Translations under genes and position numbers: made by a program | NCBI GenBank assembly: GCA_013152795.1 | Contig: JAADFS010000103.1 | Location: 1 to 5,900 of the forward strand | DNA length: 5,900 nt | Origin: Deferribacteres bacterium | GTDB taxonomy: Bacteria; Nitrospirota; Thermodesulfovibrionia; UBA6902 | Direction of reading: 5' to 3' | Shown: positions 1-5,900 of the stretch, one piece after another | Numbering within the stretch: the stretch's first letter is position 1 | Layout: every line of letters begins with the position of its first letter | The notes under the pieces: model-generated | Seen by the model: the letters and a program-made list of their open reading frames with translations, nothing else | Databases searched by the model: none | What the model was told of the DNA's origin: nothing

Positions 1-668
1 ATGTTGCGGAAAAGCTCGGCGATCAGGGATATGGTCGGAAAGTCTATCTCCACCTTTCTGAACGGGCCGTCGTTAAGCAGGAGTGAATACAGCCTGGGAG
101 AAACGAGGTCAAGCCAGAACTCCTCCCTTGCGGATGCCGTAAACAGCAGATCCACGACCCCCGAGTCAAATGAAGAGCCGGAAAGCGACCTGATCTCCGA
201 GAGGATATCCTTGTTCTGGTGGAGGATGTACCTGTCGCGGTTTGTCAGGCGTTCGAGGTAATCCGCAATAAACAGCATCTGGGCATCCAGGACGAGAGGG
301 GTTTCAACGGGTTCGCCCCAGTCTTTCCATTCCCTGTGATGAAAGCGGACGATTTTCGAGGCCTCTTTTAAGAGAGGGACTTTTTCAAGCAGAAGCGCGC
401 CCCGGATGCAGTGCTTTTCAGGTGATTCGATCTCGAACCTGCGGATGGATATTTTCTCCTCCAGGGAGAATGCGCCTATGTCGTGAAGCAGCGCGGCGAT
501 AAAACACCTCTCTGTTCTTTCTTCCGGCAGTCCGGCGATCCTGCACATCTCCCACACGACAAAGGCCGTCCTCTGCTGGTGCTGGGTCAACAAGGGGCTG
601 GCCAGGTCCATGGCGTCGGAGAGCGAGAGGACCAGATTTCCCAGGTTGACCGATACGTTCCGCTGCAT
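1..668 (-). CDS. HD-domain protein with degenerate HD-GYP motif (3' end outside window)
   Basis: The frame is open from an ATG at 668-666 to the left edge, giving at least 222 residues; the C-terminus is missing. The protein reads as an HD-superfamily metal-dependent phosphohydrolase related to HD-GYP domains: a helix with H30 and R33 (HQQR), the core H62-D63 in HDIGAFS, H86, the pair H110-H111, and D136 in IADYLERL. These match the metal ligands of HD-GYP enzymes. However, the Lys of HDIGK is Ala, and the HHExxDGxGYP signature has become HHREWKDWGEP. Metal binding therefore looks possible, but cyclic-di-GMP hydrolysis cannot be assumed. No signal peptide or membrane segment is visible, so it is probably cytoplasmic. 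It begins 14 nt after the stop of the canonical PAS-HD-GYP gene, with a weak GGGGA six bases before the ATG, so it is likely the third gene of that operon. Substrate unknown; it could be a regulatory or altered-specificity paralogue. Confidence 0.85.
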   Translation of the reverse strand, partial: MQRNVSVNLGNLVLSLSDAMDLASPLLTQHQQRTAFVVWEMCRIAGLPEERTERCFIAALLHDIGAFSLEEKISIRRFEIESPEKHCIRGALLLEKVPLLKEASKIVRFHHREWKDWGEPVETPLVLDAQMLFIADYLERLTNRDRYILHQNKDILSEIRSLSGSSFDSGVVDLLFTASAREEFWLDLVSPRLYSLLLNDGPFRKVEIDFPTISLIAELFRN

Positions 669-682
669 GGCGTTTCCCCGTG

Positions 683-1789
683 TTATTTTCTCCGGGCTGC
701 GAGCACCCTCAGGAATGCATCGACAACGCGGTGGTCAAATTGTATACCCTTGTACTTCTGTAGCTCGGACAGGGCGTAGTCAATGCCGGGGGCGGGCCTG
801 TAAGGCCTGTCGGATGTCATGGAGTCGAATGAGTCCGCAACATGAAGTATCCTTGCGCCGAGGGGTATGCTGTCCCCCTTGAGCCTGTCCGGATAGCCGT
901 TGCCGTCAAGCTTTTCATGATGAAACCTGATATAGGGGATAATATCCTTCAACTGCTTTATCTCCTGGAGGATGACGGCCCCCTGGGCCGGATGTTTCTT
1001 CACGATCTCAAACTCCTCTTTTGTGAGTTTGCCGGGCTTATCGAGGAGATAGTCATAAGTCCCGATCTTGCCTATGTCGTGAAGAAGGCCGGCGAGCTTG
1101 ATGTTCTTTACCTCTTCACCGTCGATCATCATTTCCATTGCAATCTGTTCCGCATACATCGATACCCTCTCTGAGTGGCCTTTTGTCCAGGGGCTCTTTG
1201 CATCCAGGGCATTGACCATTACGCGTACAAGCTTTAAAAACAGGTCCTTGAGCTCCTTGTAGGACTCGCTGATGTCCTCAAGCATGTTGAGGAAAGCGTC
1301 CCTTCCCCTCTGCGCGTACAATGCCCGGTTCCGCAGCTCGGTGATTGTATTGGAGTATATCTCGATCAGGCCGCCGCCGTTTTCTCCGGATGTCTCTCCC
1401 TCTCCGGCATCCGTAATCGAGTGGACGGCCCCTGAAATATTTCCGTTGATTACCACGGGCGAGGTATTCAGTAAGAAGGATTTCTTCAGACATGGCTCGT
1501 ATATCCTCGTCCTTTCACTTTTCCCCGTCTTCAGGGTCTTCAACAGGGGGCAGTTTTCCACGGGCCCGTCTGAATGGTGCAGTGCCTCATAGCATTTCCT
1601 CTCTTTAAAATCCCCTGAACCGTCAAAGAAATCCGCCATGGCCCTGTTGCTCATTACTATGTTGAACCCCGTGTCGACAACGCATACGGGATACGGCAGT
1701 GAATCAATCAGCACCTGCCAGCCCTTTACGTGTTCGGCGAGCGTATTGCCGGATGCCTGTTTACTGTTTAACAGAGCGGTATTCTTCAT
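683..1789 (-). CDS. PAS domain + HD-GYP cyclic-di-GMP phosphodiesterase
   Basis: A 368-residue protein from the ATG at 1789. Residues about 18-127 form a PAS sensor domain (DSLPYPVCVVD start, NRAM helix) with cysteines C66, C80 and C100. Residues about 140-185 are a helical linker. Residues about 185-365 are an HD-GYP domain with the complete signature: H205, H237-D238 and K241 (HDIGK), H266, H290-H291, the GYP at 298-300, and D319 (VADSFDSM). Known HD-GYP enzymes hydrolyse cyclic-di-GMP to pGpG or GMP at a di- or tri-iron or manganese centre; activity here is inferred from the intact motif. There is no membrane segment, so the PAS domain presumably senses a cytoplasmic redox or ligand cue. 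I chose the ATG because GGAG lies 10 nt before it; a TTG at 1798 would add three residues but has that GGAG almost touching it. The start overlaps the end of the upstream PAS gene by 29 bp in another frame, which suggests translational coupling. Confidence 0.94.
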   Translation of the reverse strand: MKNTALLNSKQASGNTLAEHVKGWQVLIDSLPYPVCVVDTGFNIVMSNRAMADFFDGSGDFKERKCYEALHHSDGPVENCPLLKTLKTGKSERTRIYEPCLKKSFLLNTSPVVINGNISGAVHSITDAGEGETSGENGGGLIEIYSNTITELRNRALYAQRGRDAFLNMLEDISESYKELKDLFLKLVRVMVNALDAKSPWTKGHSERVSMYAEQIAMEMMIDGEEVKNIKLAGLLHDIGKIGTYDYLLDKPGKLTKEEFEIVKKHPAQGAVILQEIKQLKDIIPYIRFHHEKLDGNGYPDRLKGDSIPLGARILHVADSFDSMTSDRPYRPAPGIDYALSELQKYKGIQFDHRVVDAFLRVLAARRK

Positions 1790-3086
1790 ATCTGGCAAGC
1801 TCCGAGTGTAATTTGTTTATTTCCTTTTTCAGCTCTTTCATCCTGATCTCCCTGCCGACCGCCATGTCGTAGAACTTTTCGAGATCCTGCACCTTCTGCC
1901 TCAGCTCCTCCTCGGACTGCCTGAGTTTCTGCTGTGCATTTTTGAGGTCCGTGACTTCCGTTGCTATGATCACCGAATGGGGGGATGTCGCATCCTTATC
2001 CTGTATGGGCCTGTGGCTTACATACAGCCACCGTCCCGTGTCGGTCTTCAACTCGTTTTTGGCCGACAACTGCCGCGAGCAGTCCATGTGCTGCGTGCAC
2101 TCTTCAACCTGCTCCCGGGCGCAGGGGAAGAAATCATAACACATCTTTCCGATGATCTCATCAACGGGTTTCCCCACGAAGTCGGCGAAGCTCTTGTTGC
2201 AACGTGTTATCTCAAGCCTTTTATTGATGATTACTATAAATTCCATGACGCTGTCGAAGGTCATTTCCCATTCTATTTTCGCCTTTGTGATGGCGGTCAG
2301 GAGCCTGGTGTGCTCCTCTTCGATCTCCTTGCGCAGGGATATGTCCCTGGTGATATGAATTAACCCTATCATCTCGTTGTTGCTGTTGATGCGGGGGATT
2401 GACCTTATTTCAATATACCTGTTCAGATGCGGTTCGAAGAACTCGACGGTTGCCGGCTGTCCCGTTTTATAGCAGCCCGAGCAGGGGCAGTTGTCAGGCG
2501 CGGCATCCGCCCCGTGGTAGTATCTGTAGCATTTGTTCATCGTGCCGGATGGATGGAGGGGCAGCCCGAGCGTTTCACGGGCGGCCCTGTTGGCGTGTAT
2601 TATGTTGTAATCCCTGTCATGAATGGTGATCATGTCCGGGATGGTGTTGAAGGTGTCTTCCCAGTCCTGCTTGGCCTGGAGGACAAGCTCTCTCATCTTC
2701 TCATGTTCCGTGATGTCGTTTATCGTCACGAGGATGGAGGCCTTCTCTTCTTCATAATAATCCTCTGCACCGGAGGCGATGCGCGAGACGGTTGCGGAAA
2801 ATACCAGGGGTGTCTCTGAGCCTTCGGGGACAAGCCTGATCTCCCTGTTCAGGGTCTCTCCTGTCTCGAGATTGGCGGTTATCTCCTTCTTCAGCGGTTC
2901 AATGAATCGTTCCGGCGACAGTGATGGAAACCGCTCGTTAAGCTTGCCGAATGCGCGGTTGACCGAGAGTATGTTAAGCCGATGGTTCAGCACGATCAGA
3001 CCTGAAGGCACAGAAGACAGAATGCTGTCAGCATAGGTTCTGGCCGACTTGATTTCCTGTAATGACTCCTCGAAACGTTCTGGCAT
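1761..3086 (-). CDS. Triple-PAS sensor protein without an output domain
   Basis: A 441-residue protein from the ATG at 3086. It contains three PAS units in series: about 18-127 (SILSSVPSGLIVLN), 142-251 (DTFNTIPDMITIHD) and 272-381 (MTFDSVMEFIVII), joined by helical linkers. PAS2 carries C186, C200, C202 and C205; PAS3 carries C296, C316, C322, C330 and C336. The tail from about 382 is a charged coiled coil containing FYDMAVGREIRMKELKKEIN (405-424). From memory, a similar LAVGRE-RM-ELK helix follows PAS domains in many sensor kinases. There is no kinase, GGDEF, EAL, receiver or DNA-binding domain and no membrane segment. It is the first gene of the minus-strand operon, and its end overlaps the PAS-HD-GYP gene, so its likely partner is that phosphodiesterase (inference). 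A TTG at 3134 would add 16 residues but shows no convincing Shine-Dalgarno; the ATG has a weak CGGA nine bases upstream. The start is the least certain point. Confidence 0.88.
   Translation of the reverse strand: MPERFEESLQEIKSARTYADSILSSVPSGLIVLNHRLNILSVNRAFGKLNERFPSLSPERFIEPLKKEITANLETGETLNREIRLVPEGSETPLVFSATVSRIASGAEDYYEEEKASILVTINDITEHEKMRELVLQAKQDWEDTFNTIPDMITIHDRDYNIIHANRAARETLGLPLHPSGTMNKCYRYYHGADAAPDNCPCSGCYKTGQPATVEFFEPHLNRYIEIRSIPRINSNNEMIGLIHITRDISLRKEIEEEHTRLLTAITKAKIEWEMTFDSVMEFIVIINKRLEITRCNKSFADFVGKPVDEIIGKMCYDFFPCAREQVEECTQHMDCSRQLSAKNELKTDTGRWLYVSHRPIQDKDATSPHSVIIATEVTDLKNAQQKLRQSEEELRQKVQDLEKFYDMAVGREIRMKELKKEINKLHSELARYEEYRSVKQ
1800..1803 (-). promoter_or_regulatory. Shine-Dalgarno (GGAG) for the PAS-HD-GYP gene
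   Basis: GGAG on the minus strand, 10 nt before the ATG at 1789 and inside the last codons of the upstream PAS gene. It decides between the ATG at 1789 and the TTG at 1798, because it lies only one base from the TTG. Its location inside the preceding gene fits reinitiation by ribosomes finishing that gene. Confidence 0.55.
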
Positions 3087-3144
3087 AGAGCTAAATCCGT
3101 CTGTTGCGCGTACTTCTTCCGGGTGACCGTGCAAGCCGGTAAAA

Positions 3145-3158
3145 ATTATGTATTATGT
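3145..3158. repeat. Tandem heptamer ATTATGT x2
   Basis: Two perfect adjacent copies of ATTATGT. On the minus strand each copy contains CATAAT, a 5/6 match to the -10 hexamer TATAAT. A start site 6-7 bases downstream would fall near 3138-3145, which would leave almost no leader before the TTG at 3134 and favour the ATG at 3086 for the PAS gene. No good -35 element was found at the proper distance, so a role as promoter is weak; it may be chance in AT-rich DNA. Confidence 0.35.
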
Positions 3159-3201
3159 AATGGTTATCGGCACCGGATGATAAAAACTTAAATCTCCAGC
3201 C

Positions 3202-3231
3202 ATGACAGAACGGCCTGTTTTTTGATAAAGT
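3202..3231 (+). promoter_or_regulatory. Candidate sigma-70 type promoter for the cinA-like/uvrA operon
   Basis: ATGACA at 3202-3207 matches the -35 consensus TTGACA at 5 of 6 positions. After an 18-base spacer, TAAAGT at 3226-3231 matches TATAAT at 4 of 6. A start site about seven bases further lies at or next to the ATG at 3238, and no Shine-Dalgarno precedes that ATG. The arrangement would give a leaderless or nearly leaderless mRNA. An alternative -35-like TTGATA sits at 3222-3227. This was found by eye only. Confidence 0.35.
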
Positions 3232-3237
3232 ATCTTT

Positions 3238-3972
3238 ATGAAAAAATCGAAGACTGCGGGGATAATCATTATCGGCAACGAGATACTTTCCGGAAAAGTA
3301 CATGACGAAAACTCCTTTTATCTTGCCCGCGAGCTGAGGGCGCTCGGTGTGGATGTCAGGCGTATTTCGGTTATCCCTGATGAAACAGGCATCATAGGGA
3401 CAGAGGTCGCCGGATTCTCGGAAAGGTATGATTATGTGTTCACCTCAGGCGGGGTGGGCCCCACACACGATGATGTCACAATGGCCGGCATCGCTGAAGG
3501 ATTCGGCGTGGGACTCGTCAGGAACGACGAGATTAAAGATATACTGCGCCTGCGGTATAAGAAACCCCTCAACGACGCCATTCTCAAGATGACGGAGGTG
3601 CCGCAGGGCGCTGAAATCATTTTCAGCGAAGGCATGAGATTCCCCGTGGTCTATTTCAGAAACATCTTCATCTTTCCCGGGATCCCGGAATACCTGAAGA
3701 ATAAATTTTCCATGATCAGGGAGAGATTCCGTTCCTCAACATTCCATTTGAAGCGGCTCTACCTGAATTCCCATGAATCGAGCCTGGCCGCAATACTAAA
3801 CAGGGTGGTTGCGGAACACGCGGATGTAACCTTCGGCTCATATCCCGTCCTCGGCAAACCCGATTACAGGGTGATAATCACCGCGGAATCAAAGTCGGGT
3901 GCCTCCCTGGACAGGGCTCTGGATGAGCTGCTGCACAGGCTTCCGGGGGATGTTGTCACAAGGATAGAGTGA
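3238..3972 (+). CDS. CinA N-terminal/MoaB-like (MoCF) domain protein, COG1058 type
   Basis: A complete 244-residue protein. The N-terminal two thirds is a MoCF (MoaB/MogA-like) fold as found at the front of CinA: GNEILSGKVHDENS at 13-26, TSGGVGPTHDDVT at 69-81 and FPGIPE at 146-151. The remaining 90 or so residues match the tail of the stand-alone family and include a Ser/His-rich SHESSLAAIL segment. The C-terminal PncC-type nicotinamide-nucleotide amidase domain of full-length CinA (usually about 410 residues) is absent. Characterised relatives hydrolyse dinucleotide pyrophosphates such as ADP-ribose or FAD; many copies are annotated only as molybdopterin-binding proteins, so the substrate here is unassigned. 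No membrane segment is present. It is followed one nucleotide later by uvrA, so the two are probably co-transcribed. The ATG has no visible Shine-Dalgarno. Confidence 0.92.
   Translation: MKKSKTAGIIIIGNEILSGKVHDENSFYLARELRALGVDVRRISVIPDETGIIGTEVAGFSERYDYVFTSGGVGPTHDDVTMAGIAEGFGVGLVRNDEIKDILRLRYKKPLNDAILKMTEVPQGAEIIFSEGMRFPVVYFRNIFIFPGIPEYLKNKFSMIRERFRSSTFHLKRLYLNSHESSLAAILNRVVAEHADVTFGSYPVLGKPDYRVIITAESKSGASLDRALDELLHRLPGDVVTRIE
3960..3964 (+). promoter_or_regulatory. Shine-Dalgarno (AAGGA) for uvrA
   Basis: AAGGA nine bases before the TTG at 3974, lying within the final codons of the cinA-like gene. It supports the unusual TTG start. The uvrA frame is closed by a TAG at 3965-3967, and no ATG or GTG occurs in frame before the conserved N-terminus, so TTG is the only start that keeps the full first ATPase domain. 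Confidence 0.7.
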
Positions 3973-3973
3973 A

Positions 3974-5900
3974 TTGCTCGATCATATAGTAGTTAAAGGC
4001 GCACGGGTTCACAATCTCAAAAACATAAACGTAGAGATACCGCGCGACAGCCTTGTGGTTATCACGGGGCCGTCCGGTTCCGGCAAGTCATCCCTTGCAT
4101 TCGACACGATTTATGCCGAGGGTCAGAGGCGCTACGTGGAGAGCCTTTCGGCCTATGCAAGACAGTTTCTCGACAACCTCCAGAAACCGGATGTTGATTC
4201 CATCGAGGGGCTTTCCCCCTCTATCGCCATAGAACAGAAGACCACCGCAAAAAACCTGCGTTCCACGGTCGGCACGATAACCGAGATATACGACTATCTC
4301 AGGGTGGCCTATACGCGGATCGGGAAACTGCGCTGTTACAAGTGCGGAAGTCCCATTGCGGCGCAGGGGACACAGCAGATTATCGAGTTGATAACCGCCC
4401 TGCCACGGGGGACACGCATACAGGTCCTGTCGCCGATCGTGATGGGCAGGAAGGGGGAATACAGGAAGGAACTGTACGAGGCAAGAAAGAAGGGTTTCAT
4501 CCGGGCGCGGATCGACGGGGAGATGGCTGATATTACAAAGGAGATAAAGCTGAACAGGCACAAGCGGCATAATATAGACATCGTCGTCGACAGGCTGATC
4601 ATCAAACCAGGTATCGACAGGCACATCTCAAAGGCCGTCACCATTGCAACCGGGCTCGCGGATGTGGTGATAATCAATATCATCGACGAAAAGAGGGACC
4701 TTTTCCTGAGCACCAGGCTCGCATGTCCCAAATGCGGCATAAACTATCCGGAGATCAGCCCGAGGTTTTTCTCGTTCAACAGCCCCTACGGCGCATGTCC
4801 GGCGTGCAGGGGCCTGGGCTGTGAAGATGCGGATGAAGACCTGGAGGACGCTGGTAATCTAAAAACGTGCCGGTCATGCAACGGCCTCAGGCTGAGAAAA
4901 GAGGCCCTCTCTGTGACCATCAACGGCCTGAACATCGGTGAACTGGCCGGCAGGCCTGTCAGCGAGGTATCGGCATTTCTGAAGGCCCTCCGCCTTGACA
5001 AGACAGAGGCGGTCATAGCCTCAAAGATACTGAAGGAGACGAGAGAGAGGCTCTCTTTCCTTGAACGGGTGGGGCTGGGCTATTTAACCCTCAACAGGCC
5101 CGCACTCACACTTTCCAGCGGAGAGGCGCAGAGGATAAGGCTCGCAACACAGATAGGCTCTTCCCTGACCGGGGTGCTCTATATTTTTGATGAGCCCAGC
5201 ATAGGGCTGCACCCGAGGGACCATGCCAGGCTCATGGAGAGCCTCTGCCGCCTGCGGGAGATGGGCAACAGTGTACTTGTGGTGGAACACGACGAGGACA
5301 CCATGAAGCAGGCGGACTATATAATCGACATGGGCCCCGGGGCCGGCATAAACGGCGGTTATATAGTCTCCGTAGGAGATCTGGGACACATAACCTCTGA
5401 TAAGAAATCCCTGACAGGCTCGTACCTCCGCGGACAGCTCGAGATCCCCGTACCGGCCTCAAGGAGAAAACCAACGGGCTTTATTACGGTAAAAGGCGCA
5501 GGGGCGTTCAACCTGAAAGACATTGACGTCAGCATACCCCTGGGAGTGTTTACATGTGTGACCGGGGTCTCGGGCTCGGGCAAGAGCACCCTCGTATTCG
5601 ATATACTCTACAGGGCCCTTGCAAGGAAACTGTACTCTTCGGCAGACAAGCCGGGAAAACACAGGCGCATAGATGGGATTGAAAAGATCGACAAGGTGAT
5701 CAACATAGACCAGTCACCCCTGGGGAGGACCCCCCGTTCCAATCCAGCGACCTATACAGGCATCTTTGCATTTGTGAGAAACCTGTTCTCCCGGGTTCCC
5801 CAGTCGCGTATAAGGGGATACAGGCCGGGCAGGTTCAGCTTTAACATACCGGGGGGGCGGTGTGAGGCATGCAGGGGCGAGGGGCTTATCAAGGTATCGA
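3974..5900 (+). CDS. uvrA: UvrA, excinuclease ABC subunit A (3' end outside window), lacking the insertion domain
   Basis: Open from TTG 3974 to the right edge: 642 residues of a family usually about 940 long. UvrA dimers scan DNA for lesions, load UvrB and use two ABC ATPase modules. Visible in order: Walker A GPSGSGKSS (32-40); YVESLSAYARQFL and the IEQK region; C121-x2-C124; a UvrB-binding segment about 125-245 containing GYIRARIDGE-like sequence (GFIRARIDGE); zinc module C251-x2-C254 and C275-x2-C278 around PRFFSFNSPYGACPAC; C299-x2-C302; signature LSSGE (380-384); Walker B with D406-E407 (FDEPSIGLHPRD); second Walker A GVSGSGKST (531-539); DQSPLGRTPRSNPATYTG; and the start of the last zinc module, C630-x2-C633. 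Between C278 and C299 only about 20 residues remain, where E. coli UvrA has about 125; this gap corresponds to the insertion domain. The UvrB-binding region is retained, unlike in UvrA2 paralogues. Directly downstream of, and probably co-transcribed with, the cinA-like gene. Confidence 0.97.
   Translation, partial: MLDHIVVKGARVHNLKNINVEIPRDSLVVITGPSGSGKSSLAFDTIYAEGQRRYVESLSAYARQFLDNLQKPDVDSIEGLSPSIAIEQKTTAKNLRSTVGTITEIYDYLRVAYTRIGKLRCYKCGSPIAAQGTQQIIELITALPRGTRIQVLSPIVMGRKGEYRKELYEARKKGFIRARIDGEMADITKEIKLNRHKRHNIDIVVDRLIIKPGIDRHISKAVTIATGLADVVIINIIDEKRDLFLSTRLACPKCGINYPEISPRFFSFNSPYGACPACRGLGCEDADEDLEDAGNLKTCRSCNGLRLRKEALSVTINGLNIGELAGRPVSEVSAFLKALRLDKTEAVIASKILKETRERLSFLERVGLGYLTLNRPALTLSSGEAQRIRLATQIGSSLTGVLYIFDEPSIGLHPRDHARLMESLCRLREMGNSVLVVEHDEDTMKQADYIIDMGPGAGINGGYIVSVGDLGHITSDKKSLTGSYLRGQLEIPVPASRRKPTGFITVKGAGAFNLKDIDVSIPLGVFTCVTGVSGSGKSTLVFDILYRALARKLYSSADKPGKHRRIDGIEKIDKVINIDQSPLGRTPRSNPATYTGIFAFVRNLFSRVPQSRIRGYRPGRFSFNIPGGRCEACRGEGLIKVS

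Larger units (their letters stand above)
3087..3237. promoter_or_regulatory. Divergent intergenic region between the sensor operon and the cinA-like/uvrA operon
   Basis: About 150 nt between two divergent starts (103 nt if the PAS gene begins at TTG 3134). It is clearly more AT-rich than the flanking genes and should hold promoters for both directions. It includes a tandem heptamer ATTATGT (3145-3158), which on the minus strand gives two overlapping -10-like CATAAT hexamers. It also includes a plausible plus-strand promoter at 3202-3231. I see no strong hairpin, riboswitch or small ORF here. Confidence 0.6.

Noticed and set aside
1..1592. Plus-strand open frames at 1-261, 483-779, 610-882, 842-1174 and 1272-1592
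   Set aside because: They lie opposite the HD and PAS-HD-GYP genes, give Arg/Ser/Cys-rich sequence without recognisable motifs, and have no coding context.
1761..1798. A frameshift that split one long PAS-PAS-PAS-PAS-HD-GYP protein into two
   Set aside because: The downstream gene has its own ATG with GGAG at 10 nt, its frame is closed shortly upstream (TAA at 1819-1817), and there is no slippery run in the overlap. A short coupled overlap explains it better.
1942..3036. Plus-strand open frames inside the triple-PAS gene (for example 1977-2363 and 2427-2819)
   Set aside because: Antisense shadows of a well-supported PAS protein; the translations show no family features.
3136..3176. Inverted repeat CCGGT/ACCGG in the intergenic region as an operator or terminator
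   Set aside because: Only five paired bases with a 31-nt loop and no T-run; expected by chance.
3091..3303. Minus-strand frame spanning the intergenic region and the start of the cinA-like gene
   Set aside because: It covers the conserved N-terminus of the cinA-like protein on the other strand and overlaps the PAS gene start; the translation has no recognisable features.
4820..4867. UvrA2-type paralogue (UvrB-independent UvrA)
   Set aside because: UvrA2 proteins lack the UvrB-binding region, which is present here (about residues 125-245); the missing part is a different domain.
4088..5662. Minus-strand open frames within uvrA (for example 4088-4624, 4336-4740, 5084-5389)
   Set aside because: The plus strand there encodes unmistakable UvrA sequence throughout; these are shadows.

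Overview
This is a gene-dense window from a bacterial chromosome, with two gene groups that diverge from a short intergenic region near 3087-3237. Moderate GC by eye, frequent AGG (Arg) and ATA (Ile) codons, TTG starts, and PAS/HD-GYP proteins with cysteine-bearing PAS domains suggest an environmental anaerobe of the Nitrospirota or Desulfobacterota (former Deltaproteobacteria) type. That assignment is inferred from style only; no marker gene settles it.

Left part, minus strand (transcribed right to left): (i) 3086-1761, a soluble sensor made only of PAS domains, with three PAS units and a C-terminal coiled coil; (ii) 1789-683, a PAS + HD-GYP protein with all residues expected of an active cyclic-di-GMP phosphodiesterase; (iii) 668 to beyond the left edge, a stand-alone HD-domain protein that keeps the metal-binding His/Asp set but has lost the GYP signature. 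The first two overlap by 29 bp and the next gap is 14 nt, so they look like one translationally coupled operon for signal sensing and second-messenger turnover.

Right part, plus strand: (iv) 3238-3972, a single-domain CinA-N/MoaB-like protein (COG1058 type); (v) 3974 to beyond the right edge, UvrA, the damage-recognition ATPase of nucleotide excision repair. The two are separated by one nucleotide; uvrA starts at TTG with its Shine-Dalgarno inside the upstream gene, so they are probably co-transcribed.

The most notable points are a UvrA in which roughly 105 residues (the insertion domain) are replaced by a 16-residue acidic linker, a first ABC signature reading LSSGE instead of LSGGE, a repeated cysteine pattern in PAS domains of two neighbouring proteins, and a pairing of canonical and degenerate HD-GYP proteins. 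I see no mobile element, CRISPR array, tRNA or rRNA, and no stretch over 300 bases without a gene. Nothing here amounts to a clearly new system.
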